This document shows positions 17,196 through 25,552 of a stretch of DNA of 64,000 bases, in pieces. The notes beneath the pieces are model-generated. The model had not been told where the DNA came from. It ran no database searches and worked only from the letters and a program-made list of their open reading frames with translations. Each line of letters starts with the position of its first letter. Within the stretch, counting starts at the first letter, position 1. Position numbers and translations under genes: made by a program. The stretch is from Verrucomicrobiota bacterium (lineage in GTDB: Bacteria; Verrucomicrobiota; Verrucomicrobiia; Limisphaerales; JAEYXS01): assembly GCA_023431185.1 (NCBI GenBank), contig JAEYXS010000117.1:62001-126000 (forward strand), written 5' to 3'.

Positions 17196-18107
17196 ATGAA
17201 AACGACCCGCAAAGATTTCTTCAAGACCGCCGCCCTCGCCGCTGCCGGACTGGCCACCGGCCAGCTCTCCGCCGCCGAAAGCAAACCTTCGCCCAAACCC
17301 GCCGCTCAGGCCGCCCCGGAGGCCGTCCGCCCGCTGCGCTATATGCGGCTCGGCATGGTCACTTATAACCTGGGCAAAGACTGGGACATCCCCACACTCA
17401 TCAAGAACTGCACCGAAGCCAAATTCCAAGGCGTGGAGCTTCGCACTACCCATAAGCACGGCGTTGAGGTCAGTTTGACCAAGACCCAGCGCCATGAAGT
17501 GATGCAGCGCTTTGAAGATTCCCCGGTGGAATTGCACAGTCTCGGCAGCGCCTTCGATTACCACACCCCTGACCAATCCAAGTTGCGCAAGGACATCGAA
17601 GCCACCAAGGAATACATTGTCCTTGCCCATGATGTCGGTGCCAAGGGCATCAAAGTCCGCCCCAACGCCCTGCCCAAAGAAGTCCCTCCAGAGAAAACGC
17701 TCGAACAGATCGGCAAATCCCTCCGGGAACTGGGCGAGTTCGCCATGGGTTATGGACAGGAGATCCGCGTGGAAGTCCACGGCAAGGACACCTCGCTCCT
17801 GCCCAATATCCGTAAGATGATGGACCACGCCAATCACCCGCAAGTCGCCGTCTGCTGGAACTCCAACGATACGGATCTCGCTGGTGATGGCTTCGAGAAG
17901 AACTTCGACCTCGTCAAAGACCGCATCAAACTGGTGCATTTGCGGGACTTGTATCTGGACACCTACCCCTTCCGCCGCCTCTTCCAGCGCTTGAACGAGA
18001 TGGAGTATGCGGGTTTCTGCCTTGCCGAAATCCCGGAAAGCCCGGATGCCCTACGGGTTATGCGGTATTTTCGGGCACTTTGGCTGGCGTATCAGGATGA
18101 GTTGTAA
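17196..18107 (+). CDS. Exported sugar phosphate isomerase/epimerase-like TIM barrel
   Basis: From ATG 17196 the product has 303 residues. The N-terminus MKTTRKDFFKTAALAAAGLA is a Tat-like signal (T-R-K-D-F-F-K) ending near LSAAES. The rest is an AP-endonuclease-2/xylose-isomerase-like TIM barrel: LGMVTYNLGKDWDIPTLIKN, FQGVELRTTHKHGVEV, GAKGIKVRPNALPKE, IRVEVHGKDTS and WNSNDTDL, with histidine, glutamate and aspartate positions suited to metal binding. Such secreted isomerase-like proteins are numerous in Verrucomicrobia and Planctomycetes and their substrates are unknown. It starts 4 bases after sthA, an unexpected pairing of an exported protein with a cytoplasmic redox enzyme. Confidence 0.88.
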   Translation: MKTTRKDFFKTAALAAAGLATGQLSAAESKPSPKPAAQAAPEAVRPLRYMRLGMVTYNLGKDWDIPTLIKNCTEAKFQGVELRTTHKHGVEVSLTKTQRHEVMQRFEDSPVELHSLGSAFDYHTPDQSKLRKDIEATKEYIVLAHDVGAKGIKVRPNALPKEVPPEKTLEQIGKSLRELGEFAMGYGQEIRVEVHGKDTSLLPNIRKMMDHANHPQVAVCWNSNDTDLAGDGFEKNFDLVKDRIKLVHLRDLYLDTYPFRRLFQRLNEMEYAGFCLAEIPESPDALRVMRYFRALWLAYQDEL

Positions 18108-18230
18108 TAATTTCTAACGAAAAGCCAGCTAACCGGTCCTATGTTTACAACTGACGTTCACGCCACGCCAAAAGTTCTCCGTGCAAATGCGGGCTCTTGT
18201 GCTACGGTGAGGGCGTTGTCAGCCCAGCTT

Positions 18231-20453
18231 ATGATCATTAAGTTTCGCAAACTTTCCGTCGTGATGGCCTTGCTGGTCGTCGCCTTGCTCCCGCCCCGTG
18301 CGCTGGCCTTGGAATGGAAACCGTTGGAGCCCGGCCCCAATGACTCGACTACGGCCATCCTCACCGCCCGCATGCTGGAACGAGCCCATTACTCCCAGAT
18401 GGCGTTCAATGACGAGGTGTCTTCCAAATTCCTGGACCACTACCTCGACCGCTTGGACCCTCAGCATATATACTTTTACCAGACAGACTTGGAAGAGTTT
18501 GAGAAGTGGCGCACCAAACTGGATGAGATGACCGTGAACTCGGGCGACACCTCTCCGGCCTACATCATCTTCAATCGCTTCATCGAACGCCTCCGCTTGC
18601 AGCACACTTATGTCAAGGGCCTGTTGGAGACCGAGACTTTTGATTTCACAACTGACGAACGCTTCCTCCTGAACCGCAAAGAAGCCCCTCGGCCGAAAGA
18701 CCTGAAGGAAGCCAAACAACTCTGGCACGACCGTGTCCGTTTCGAGTATCTCACGGAAAAACTGAACAAAAAGAAACATGAGGAGATCGTGAAATCCATC
18801 GCCAAACGCTACGAGCGCATCTTCAAAGCCATGGAAGCCTTCGATGCCGAGCAGGTGCTGGGCGAGTATCTCACCATCTTAGGCACCATCTACGATCCGC
18901 ATTCCGATTACATGACCAAATCGGAACTCGATAATTTCTCCATCGGCATGCGCCTCTCTCTGGTGGGCATCGGCGCGCAGCTCACCACTGATGATGGTTA
19001 CTGCAAGATCATGGAACTCGTCCCTGGTGGTCCCGCTGCCCGCAGCAAGAAGCTGAAACCCAATGATCGCATCGTAGCTGTGGCTCAAGGTGCCGAAGAG
19101 CCCTTGGACGTCATTGAGATGCCCTTGAATAAAATCGTGGAGAAAATCCGCGGCACCAAGGGCACTGAGGTCCGCTTGACCATCATACCGGCAGATGCTG
19201 CGGATACTTCGGTCCGCAATGTGGTCAGCCTCATCCGCGAAGAGATCAAATTGGAAGATCAGGAAGCCAAGGCCCAGATCATCGATGTCCCCGGCGAGAA
19301 CGGCAAAACCACCCGGCTCGGTTACATCGACCTGCCCTCCTTCTACGCCGATTTCAACTTGGACGATAAAAAGCCCGAGGGCGAACGCAAGAGCACCACA
19401 CGTGATGTCACGAAATTGCTGACCAAACTCAAGACCGAAGGCGTCACCGGCCTCATTCTTGATCTGCGCAAAAATGGCGGCGGCTCACTGGAAGAAGCCA
19501 TCAAGCTCACCGGTCTCTTCATTCGTCAGGGCCCCGTCGTCCAAGTCAAGGATCCGACTGGTGAAATCACGGTGGACAAGGACACCGACCCCAAAGTCGA
19601 ATTTGACGGGCCCATGGTCGTTCTCACCAGCCGTTTCAGCGCCTCCGCCTCGGAGATCTTGGCCGGCGCGTTGCAGGACTATGGTCGCGCTCTCATTGTC
19701 GGTGATTCCTCCACCCACGGCAAAGGCACCGTGCAGACGCTCATCGAGCTCTCCCGCTACCTGCGCAATGCGGATTTCAATCCCGGTGCCGTCAAGGTGA
19801 CCATCCGCAAGTTCTACCGCCCCAGCGGTGCCTCCACCCAACGCCGCGGTGTCGTGCCGGACATCATCTTGCCGTCCGTGAACAACCATGCTGAAGTCGG
19901 CGAAGGCTCGCTGGAGAACGCCCTTCCTTGGGACACGATAGAAGCCGCTGAGTTCCGCCCCGTGAACCGCATCGCACCTTACATTGACGACCTGAAGCAA
20001 AAATCCGTCCGCCGCGTGGAATCCAGCAAGGATTACGCCTACGTCAAGGAAGATATCGAGCGCTTCGACAAGATGCGTGCCGACAAGACCGTCTCCCTGA
20101 ACGAAGCACAACGGCTCAAGGAAAAGGAAGATCTCAAAAAAATCGAGGAAGCCCGCAAACAGGAACGCAAGGACCGTAAAACACCACAATTCACTACTTA
20201 CAAAATCTCCTTGAAGCAGGCAGCCCTGCCCGGTTTGCCGGAACCCTTTGACCCTCTTAAAGCGAAGGATGAAAAGCCTCAGCGTGCCACCTTGGATGGC
20301 GAAAAGGCTGATGAAGAGGAACCCGGCACCGAAGCCCCTGACGTCACTTTGGCTGAGGCAGAAAATATCCTGATCGACCTGATGAAACTCATCAACGCCC
20401 GTACCGCGCTGGCCAACAACCAGCCCGAAACACCGGTCGTTCCCGTAAAGTAA
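18231..20453 (+). CDS. prc: Carboxy-terminal (tail-specific) protease, Prc family S41
   Basis: From ATG 18231 the product has 740 residues with a signal peptide (MIIKFRKLSVVMALLVVALL). The order matches Prc/Tsp: an N-terminal helical domain (YLDRLDPQHIYFYQTDLEEF), a PDZ domain (LSLVGIGAQLTTDDGYCKIM, VPGGPAARSKKLKPNDRI), the S41 protease core with GLILDLRKNGGGSLEEA, the nucleophile in RFSASASEILAGALQDYG and the general-base lysine in STHGKGTVQ, then a DUF3340-like C-terminal domain with lysine/glutamate-rich helices. It would cleave envelope proteins at nonpolar C-termini and thereby influence peptidoglycan enzymes. The acidic tail near 700-725 is low-complexity. It is convergent with the pyrophosphatase gene. 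Confidence 0.95.
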   Translation: MIIKFRKLSVVMALLVVALLPPRALALEWKPLEPGPNDSTTAILTARMLERAHYSQMAFNDEVSSKFLDHYLDRLDPQHIYFYQTDLEEFEKWRTKLDEMTVNSGDTSPAYIIFNRFIERLRLQHTYVKGLLETETFDFTTDERFLLNRKEAPRPKDLKEAKQLWHDRVRFEYLTEKLNKKKHEEIVKSIAKRYERIFKAMEAFDAEQVLGEYLTILGTIYDPHSDYMTKSELDNFSIGMRLSLVGIGAQLTTDDGYCKIMELVPGGPAARSKKLKPNDRIVAVAQGAEEPLDVIEMPLNKIVEKIRGTKGTEVRLTIIPADAADTSVRNVVSLIREEIKLEDQEAKAQIIDVPGENGKTTRLGYIDLPSFYADFNLDDKKPEGERKSTTRDVTKLLTKLKTEGVTGLILDLRKNGGGSLEEAIKLTGLFIRQGPVVQVKDPTGEITVDKDTDPKVEFDGPMVVLTSRFSASASEILAGALQDYGRALIVGDSSTHGKGTVQTLIELSRYLRNADFNPGAVKVTIRKFYRPSGASTQRRGVVPDIILPSVNNHAEVGEGSLENALPWDTIEAAEFRPVNRIAPYIDDLKQKSVRRVESSKDYAYVKEDIERFDKMRADKTVSLNEAQRLKEKEDLKKIEEARKQERKDRKTPQFTTYKISLKQAALPGLPEPFDPLKAKDEKPQRATLDGEKADEEEPGTEAPDVTLAEAENILIDLMKLINARTALANNQPETPVVPVK

Positions 20454-20470
20454 ACCGGCGAAACCGTTCG

Positions 20471-22123
20471 TCAGATTCGGATGCGCTGCAGGCAACCGGT
20501 CAGATACGGAAGCAACTGCTTCTTGCGCGATACGACGTCCTTTAATTCATAAATGCCCGGCTGCGTTTCCGGGTAATCGATCGTTTCCAAAAACGCCTTG
20601 TCGCTGGCCACCATCAGCAAGGATGTCTGGCAAACGACATCCGTGACCAGCAAGGCTGCAAAGATGTAACCGTTTCTTTGCCGGTGATTGTCCAATGCCG
20701 CCACCACTTCATCCTTGCGCTTCCAAAATTGGTCGAAGCCGATTTCCTCGATTTGCGCCACGGAGAATTTCAACCCGTTCTCCACGTATTCCTTGCAGTC
20801 CGTAGTGATGGCCTGGGCAGGTGTCCGCGAGATCAACACGGACCCCGAGGCAAAAAGTTTTTCCGTGAACTCCGCCGCATTCACCCCGGCGATCACTTCC
20901 AGTTCAGCCAGGATTTGTGCATCCCGCTCTGTCGTAGTAGGTGAAGTCAGATTCAACGTATCTGACACCAGTCCGGCCAAAAGCAATCCGGCGATCTGCG
21001 CCGGCATCTCCACCTGGTACCGGAAGAAGCAATCCGCCACGATGGTGCTGGTGGAACCCACTGGCTCATTGCGGAACAGGATGGGCTGTTGTGTGGTGAA
21101 CGTGCCGATGCGATGATGATCCACCACTTCGATGATATCCACTTGGTCCGCTCCCATCACCGCCTGGGACAGCTCGTTGTGATCCACCAAGATGAGTTGC
21201 CGCTCCACTTTCTTGAGGAAGTCAGACTTGGACAGGATACCTACCACCTCATTCTCGTCATTCACGACCGGGAATGCCTGAAAGCTCGATTCCGCCGCCA
21301 GCTTCTGGATGCCGGCCAACGGTTCGTCATCCCGGAAAGTCAGGAAATGCTCATGAGACATGTGCGTCACATTGATCGCCGCCCGGCACAACATCGCCGT
21401 CGTCGCCGAATCGTGCGGGGAAACAATTATGCTTACCCCGTTCTCCTTGGCCTTGGCGAGAATCTCTGGCTCCACAGGCAATCCGCCCGTGACGATCATC
21501 ACCTTCACCTTTTCCCGGATGGCCAGTTCTTGCACATCATGCCTGTCGCCTACTACCACCAAGATCCGCTCCGGCTTGTAGTTGGGGAGGCGCTGGGCAA
21601 AAGCTTCTAGGCTCATCGCCCCGATCATCAGCACCAAGTCCTCTTCTCTATCCGCATTCACCACGTGCAAAATGCGGCCATTCACTGTCCGGGCCAGGTT
21701 ACGGATGGAAGCCAGCACTCGCCGGGAATCAAACACCCGGTTTGGCGCCGGAAAGAAAAACTTGCTCATCTTGAACACCGAAACGAGTCCTTTGCAGGTC
21801 CGGTTCTCATTCAAGATCGGCAGTACGCGGATGTTCCGGTCATCCATCATCCCTAGTGCTTCCGCCACCGTCGTCCGGGCGGATACACTGATGACGTTGG
21901 ACTGCATCACATCCCGGATCTTTGGTGAGACATCCGCCACGAACTTGGGGGCAGGCATGCCAAAGGATTTCAGCACAAAATTGATGCGGTCATTCAGATC
22001 CCCGCACCGTGCCGCCACCACTTGTCGCATCCCCGTACGTCGCTTGAACTCGGCGTACCCGATCGCCGAGCAGATGGCGTCCGTATCCGGATTGCGATGC
22101 CCTATGACCAATACTTCACTCAT
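20471..22123 (-). CDS. Manganese-dependent inorganic pyrophosphatase with CBS and DRTGG regulatory domains
   Basis: From ATG 22123 the product has 550 residues. It begins MSEVLVIGHRNPDTDAICSA, the metal-binding motif of DHH/family II pyrophosphatases. The catalytic domain is then interrupted by CBS (VISVSARTTVAEALGMMDDR), DRTGG (about 130-240) and a second CBS (about 240-300) before resuming with LILVDHNELSQAVMGADQ and IIEVVDHHRIG; the DHHA2 part is C-terminal. The length fits the CBS-DRTGG-CBS subclass (about 550 residues), known to be inhibited by AMP/ADP and activated by ATP or diadenosine polyphosphates. It would hydrolyse pyrophosphate in the cytoplasm in an energy-sensitive manner. A 29-codon upstream extension is not conserved. 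Confidence 0.94.
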   Translation of the reverse strand: MSEVLVIGHRNPDTDAICSAIGYAEFKRRTGMRQVVAARCGDLNDRINFVLKSFGMPAPKFVADVSPKIRDVMQSNVISVSARTTVAEALGMMDDRNIRVLPILNENRTCKGLVSVFKMSKFFFPAPNRVFDSRRVLASIRNLARTVNGRILHVVNADREEDLVLMIGAMSLEAFAQRLPNYKPERILVVVGDRHDVQELAIREKVKVMIVTGGLPVEPEILAKAKENGVSIIVSPHDSATTAMLCRAAINVTHMSHEHFLTFRDDEPLAGIQKLAAESSFQAFPVVNDENEVVGILSKSDFLKKVERQLILVDHNELSQAVMGADQVDIIEVVDHHRIGTFTTQQPILFRNEPVGSTSTIVADCFFRYQVEMPAQIAGLLLAGLVSDTLNLTSPTTTERDAQILAELEVIAGVNAAEFTEKLFASGSVLISRTPAQAITTDCKEYVENGLKFSVAQIEEIGFDQFWKRKDEVVAALDNHRQRNGYIFAALLVTDVVCQTSLLMVASDKAFLETIDYPETQPGIYELKDVVSRKKQLLPYLTGCLQRIRI

Positions 22124-22240
22124 GGAATAACCTTCGGTTCGCCGGAAGGTAGCTGGCAGATGCTCCCTCCGCAAGCCGCTGGCTCTCAAAATTCTGCGAA
22201 GTGCTTGCACTCCTGCGCCGCCAACACTTTAATCCTTCCC

Positions 22241-23017
22241 GTGCCTGCCAAAATCATAGCTGTGGCCAATCAGAAAGGCGGCGTCGGTAAAACCACGACG
22301 TCTGTCAACCTCTCGGCCTGCCTTGCTGCCAATGATAAGCGCGTCCTGCTGGTGGATATCGACCCGCAGGCAAACGCTACCAGTGGAGTTGGTTTTGAGA
22401 AGATCGAAGGGGCCAGCCTCTACCGCCCGGTCCTCGGCGAAGGCACTTTGGAGGAAAAAATCCAGCAGACTGCCTTTCCCAACCTCGACCTTATCCCCAG
22501 TGAGGTGGACCTCTGCGGCGTCGATATCGAACTCGCCCGCATGGATGGCCACCTGCTCCGTCTCAAGACCATCTCGGAGGCCATCCGCTCCAGTGACCGC
22601 TATCAGGTGATCATCCTCGATTGCCCGCCATCCTTGGGCATCATGACCTTGAATGCCTTCTCCGCGGCCGATTACCTGCTGGTGCCGCTGCAATGCGAGT
22701 ATTACGCCTTGGAAGGCATCTCGATGATCACCCGTCTGCACAACCAGTTGCGCGATGGCGGCATCAATCCCACGCTGGATCTGCTCGGCGTCGTCATGAC
22801 CATGTTCGATGGACGCACCAATCTCTCCAATCAGGTAGTCAGCGAGGTCCGGCAGCATTTCGGTGACAAGGTGTTCGATACCGTCATCCCCCGAGCCACC
22901 CGCCTGGCGGAGGCGCCCAGCTTCGGCAAACCCATCATCCATTACGATAAATACAGCGCCGGGGCGTCTGCCTACGAAGTTTTGGCCGAGGAAGTCGCCA
23001 AACGGCTGGGCATCTAA
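22241..23017 (+). CDS. parA: ParA/Soj chromosome-partitioning ATPase
   Basis: Starting at GTG 22241 the product has 258 residues and reads MPAKIIAVANQKGGVGKTTT, with the deviant Walker A KGGVGKTT of the ParA/MinD family. LLVDIDPQANATSGVG, VIILDCPPSLGIMTLNAFSA and VPLQCEYYALEGISMI complete the ParA signatures, and there is no N-terminal HTH, as in chromosomal Soj. It would bind ATP and nonspecific DNA and help segregate the chromosome with ParB. No parB lies next to it in this window, which differs from the usual parAB pair. Upstream reading frame in the same phase to 22022 has no family similarity and overlaps the pyrophosphatase gene. Confidence 0.93.
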   Translation: MPAKIIAVANQKGGVGKTTTSVNLSACLAANDKRVLLVDIDPQANATSGVGFEKIEGASLYRPVLGEGTLEEKIQQTAFPNLDLIPSEVDLCGVDIELARMDGHLLRLKTISEAIRSSDRYQVIILDCPPSLGIMTLNAFSAADYLLVPLQCEYYALEGISMITRLHNQLRDGGINPTLDLLGVVMTMFDGRTNLSNQVVSEVRQHFGDKVFDTVIPRATRLAEAPSFGKPIIHYDKYSAGASAYEVLAEEVAKRLGI

Positions 23018-23102
23018 AGCCATAACCAAAACAATTCCTGTTGGTAATGCGAATGTTTAGCAGTTATACTTCGTCCAAGTTTACCAAATAGATAACCGAA
23101 CC

Positions 23103-24407
23103 ATGAAGCAAACCAACTCTCTCAAACCATGGACGCTCGGTCTGGCCTCGTTGCTGGTCTGCGCCACCCTCACCCAGGCGGCCGACTGGCCGCAATACCG
23201 CGGCCCGAGTGCGGACGGCATTTCGACCGAGAAATTGCTCAGCAAAGCTTGGCCGACGACTGGTCCGAAAGCGCTTTGGAAACGCCCTTTAACCGATGGT
23301 TTCAGCTCATTTGCCGTGTCTGGTGGCAAGGCATACACCATCGTCGGCCAAAATGTCGGCGGAGTGGTTCAGGAAGTAGTGGCCGGTTTGAACGCGGATA
23401 ATGGTCAAGCCCTCTGGGCCACCCCCATCGGCATCGCCAAGTACGGGCATGATGGCGGCAACGCTGGCACGGCTGACAACAAAGGTGGCGACGGCCCCCG
23501 CACCACCCCGACCATTGATGGCGGTAATGTCTATGCCATCTCAGCCGATCTCGTGCTGGTCTGTCTGGATGCCGCCAAAGGCACCAAGAAGTGGTCACGT
23601 GATATCATGAAGGAACACGCCGGCGTGAACATCACTTGGAAGAACGCCGCGTCTCCCGTCATTGATGGCAACCTGATCTTCATGGCTGGCGGTGGTCCTG
23701 GCCAGGCCTTGCTGGCCATCGACAAAACCACGGGCAAAACCGTCTGGAAAACTCAGGACGACAAGATGACGCATTCGACCCCGGTCGTGCGTGACATCCA
23801 CGGTGTGCGTCAGGTGATTTTCTTCACCCAGAAAGGACTCGTTTCCTGTGACGTGAAGAACGGTGCCGTTCTCTGGCGCTGGGATTATAAGTTCAACGTC
23901 TCCACCGCCATCTCCCCGGTCGTCTCAGGTGACATCGTTTATGTCTCCGCCGGTTACGGTGTGGGCGCGGGCGCGTGCAAAGTCGCCAAGTCCGGCTCCG
24001 GTTTCACCGCCACCGAACTCTGGCGCAAGAACAACGAACTGCCCAATCACTGGAGCACTCCCGTCGTGAAAGACGGCTATCTCTACGGCATGTTCCAGTT
24101 CAAAGAATACGGCACCGGCCCGCTCAAATGCGTGGAACTCGCCACCGGCAAAGAGATGTGGAGCAAGCCCGGCTTCGGCCCCGGCAACGTACTGCTGGTG
24201 GACAACCACCTCATCGTCCTTGGCGACGCTGGCCAGCTCGTGCTCGTCGAAGCAACCACCAAGGGCTATACTGAAGTGGCCAATGCCAAGGTCATCACCG
24301 GCAAATGCTGGAGCACTCCGGCCCTCGCCGATGGCAAACTGTATCTCCGCAGCACCAAGGAAGGTGTCTGCCTGGACATCGGAACCAAAGTCGCCTCCAC
24401 GAAGTAA
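23103..24407 (+). CDS. Secreted PQQ-like beta-propeller protein
   Basis: The 434-residue product starts at ATG 23103 with a signal peptide ending TLTQAADWPQYRGPSADGIS. DWPQYRGP is the common opening of PVC PQQ-binding-like propellers. Blades follow with ISADLVLVCLDAAKGTKKW, LLAIDKTTGKTVWKT, GLVSCDVKNGAVLWRWDYKF and KCVELATGKEMWSK, the tryptophan-docking AxDxxTGxxxW pattern. No cysteine pair or heme motif suggests a quinoprotein dehydrogenase, so it may be a binding or scaffolding propeller. A strong terminator follows 18 bases after the stop. It is co-directional with parA but 85 bases away, probably its own unit. Confidence 0.92.
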   Translation: MKQTNSLKPWTLGLASLLVCATLTQAADWPQYRGPSADGISTEKLLSKAWPTTGPKALWKRPLTDGFSSFAVSGGKAYTIVGQNVGGVVQEVVAGLNADNGQALWATPIGIAKYGHDGGNAGTADNKGGDGPRTTPTIDGGNVYAISADLVLVCLDAAKGTKKWSRDIMKEHAGVNITWKNAASPVIDGNLIFMAGGGPGQALLAIDKTTGKTVWKTQDDKMTHSTPVVRDIHGVRQVIFFTQKGLVSCDVKNGAVLWRWDYKFNVSTAISPVVSGDIVYVSAGYGVGAGACKVAKSGSGFTATELWRKNNELPNHWSTPVVKDGYLYGMFQFKEYGTGPLKCVELATGKEMWSKPGFGPGNVLLVDNHLIVLGDAGQLVLVEATTKGYTEVANAKVITGKCWSTPALADGKLYLRSTKEGVCLDIGTKVASTK

Positions 24408-24425
24408 TCCATTCTGCTAAGCATC

Positions 24426-24459
24426 AAAGGCGGATCGCAAGGTCCGCCTTTTTCTTTTT
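24426..24459 (+). terminator. Intrinsic terminator after the PQQ-propeller gene
   Basis: AAAGGCGGA at 24426-24434 pairs with TCCGCCTTT at 24443-24451 around an 8-base loop and is followed by TTCTTTTTG. This 9-bp GC-rich stem with a T-run lies 18 bases after the stop codon. Confidence 0.85.
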
Positions 24460-24486
24460 GGAGCGCGGACGTCTCGTCCGCAGCAA
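24459..24486. repeat. Dispersed palindromic repeat, copy 1 (GCGGACG-TCT-CGTCCGC type)
   Basis: GCGGACG and CGTCCGC face each other around TCT inside GGAGCGCGGACGTCTCGTCC, followed by GCAGCAA. A related copy stands at 51202-51230, sharing GGAGCGCGG, GTCTCG and CCGCAGCAA. It directly follows the terminator. Confidence 0.6.
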
Positions 24487-24536
24487 CATCCAAACGCAAG
24501 CCAGTGCGAAATTGTCAAAAATTTCTCAACCTCACC

Positions 24537-25415
24537 TTACCCCCTGCTCTGCCTCACAAACTTCTCCGGCGACAATCCATAAACGGCCTTGAACGCCCGC
24601 GAAAAATTATACGGATCAGTGAAACCCAATTCTTCGGCCACCTCTTTCACAAGCAGATCTCCCTCAAGCAAACGGTTCGCCGCGTGATTCATCTTCAACC
24701 GCATCAAGTATTGATACGGGCTGCAATAGTGATAGCGCTGGAACAACCGGCAGGCATAGGCCTCGTTCACATGCACCGCTACGGCAGCTTCGGACAGCTT
24801 GCGCAACTCCAAGAACTGTTGCTCCAGATACCGCTTCACCCGTTGGAAAGAGTTCAATGCCCGCATATCCGCATCCCCGCTCGGCAAAGCCGACTCCGCA
24901 AGCCGGTAAAGCAGAACCTCCACGAGGGAAGCGCAGACTGCATGCGCATGACGTCGTCCCCCTGTGCCATTACGTTGCAACAGCTCGAACAGTTCCAACA
25001 CCTCATGCGAATCTGCCAGCACTACTGCCTCGCCTTTGCCCAGCGACCCTTGGCGTACCAGTTTCTCAGCCTGTGAACCGGCAAAGTCCACATAGTACTT
25101 CAGCATCGGCTTTTCCCTAGAGTTCACGATGCGATGCTTGATCCCCGGAGCGTAATAAAAAGCCGTTCCCGGCTTAAGTTCAAAACTGCGATCATTCAAC
25201 CAAACTTGGCCTTCACCTTCCGCCACGAACTCCACGCAATGAAAACGGAAATCGTCACGCTGGACGGTATAATCTGGCAGACAGCGCTCAACGCCGCCAC
25301 AGACCGCAACCAATTTCGCCGTCTTGCCTGGGTTAAGATCCAGAAAATACCGCCTCGCATCCCGCACCTGCTGGGAGACAAAATCCGGCTTCTCCAGTTT
25401 CATTCGATTCGCCAT
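24537..25415 (-). CDS. AraC-family transcriptional regulator
   Basis: The 292-residue product starts at ATG 25415. The N-terminal half is a cupin-type ligand domain (LKPGTAFYYAPGIKHRIVN). Residues about 185-290 hold the two helix-turn-helix AraC DNA-binding domain: VKRYLEQQFLELRKLSEAA, VNEAYACRLFQRYHYCSPYQ, then NRLLEGDLLVKEVAEELGFT and DPYNFSRAFKAVYGLSPEKF, the family signature. It is divergent from the aldo/keto reductase operon and almost certainly controls it, sensing a sugar or sugar acid. The 137-base space between them holds AGTC-bearing repeats about two helical turns apart. Confidence 0.94.
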   Translation of the reverse strand: MANRMKLEKPDFVSQQVRDARRYFLDLNPGKTAKLVAVCGGVERCLPDYTVQRDDFRFHCVEFVAEGEGQVWLNDRSFELKPGTAFYYAPGIKHRIVNSREKPMLKYYVDFAGSQAEKLVRQGSLGKGEAVVLADSHEVLELFELLQRNGTGGRRHAHAVCASLVEVLLYRLAESALPSGDADMRALNSFQRVKRYLEQQFLELRKLSEAAVAVHVNEAYACRLFQRYHYCSPYQYLMRLKMNHAANRLLEGDLLVKEVAEELGFTDPYNFSRAFKAVYGLSPEKFVRQSRG

Positions 25416-25431
25416 AGCTCAATGATTCATC

Positions 25432-25478
25432 AGTCTGAAGGCTTTACAAGAAGTCAATTTATGACATTTAACAGTCAA
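25432..25478. promoter_or_regulatory. Candidate AraC-type operator (AGTC half-sites at 20-21 bp steps)
   Basis: AGTC occurs at 25432, 25452 and 25473; the last two are extended to AGTCAA in both cases (25452-25457 and 25473-25478). Start-to-start steps are 20 and 21 bases, the two-turn spacing typical for direct half-sites of AraC-family dimers. The array lies between the divergent regulator and the operon it probably controls. Confidence 0.4.
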
Positions 25479-25552
25479 AAAGCGGTATTTCGTTTCTCTT
25501 CAGCATCACTATTCTCCTGCTACCGATCTAACTGAATTTCCGCCATCACAGA

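Noticed and set aside
16166..17296. A 376-codon frame antisense to sthA
   Set aside because: Its product has no signature and ends up overlapping a well-supported transhydrogenase over its whole length.
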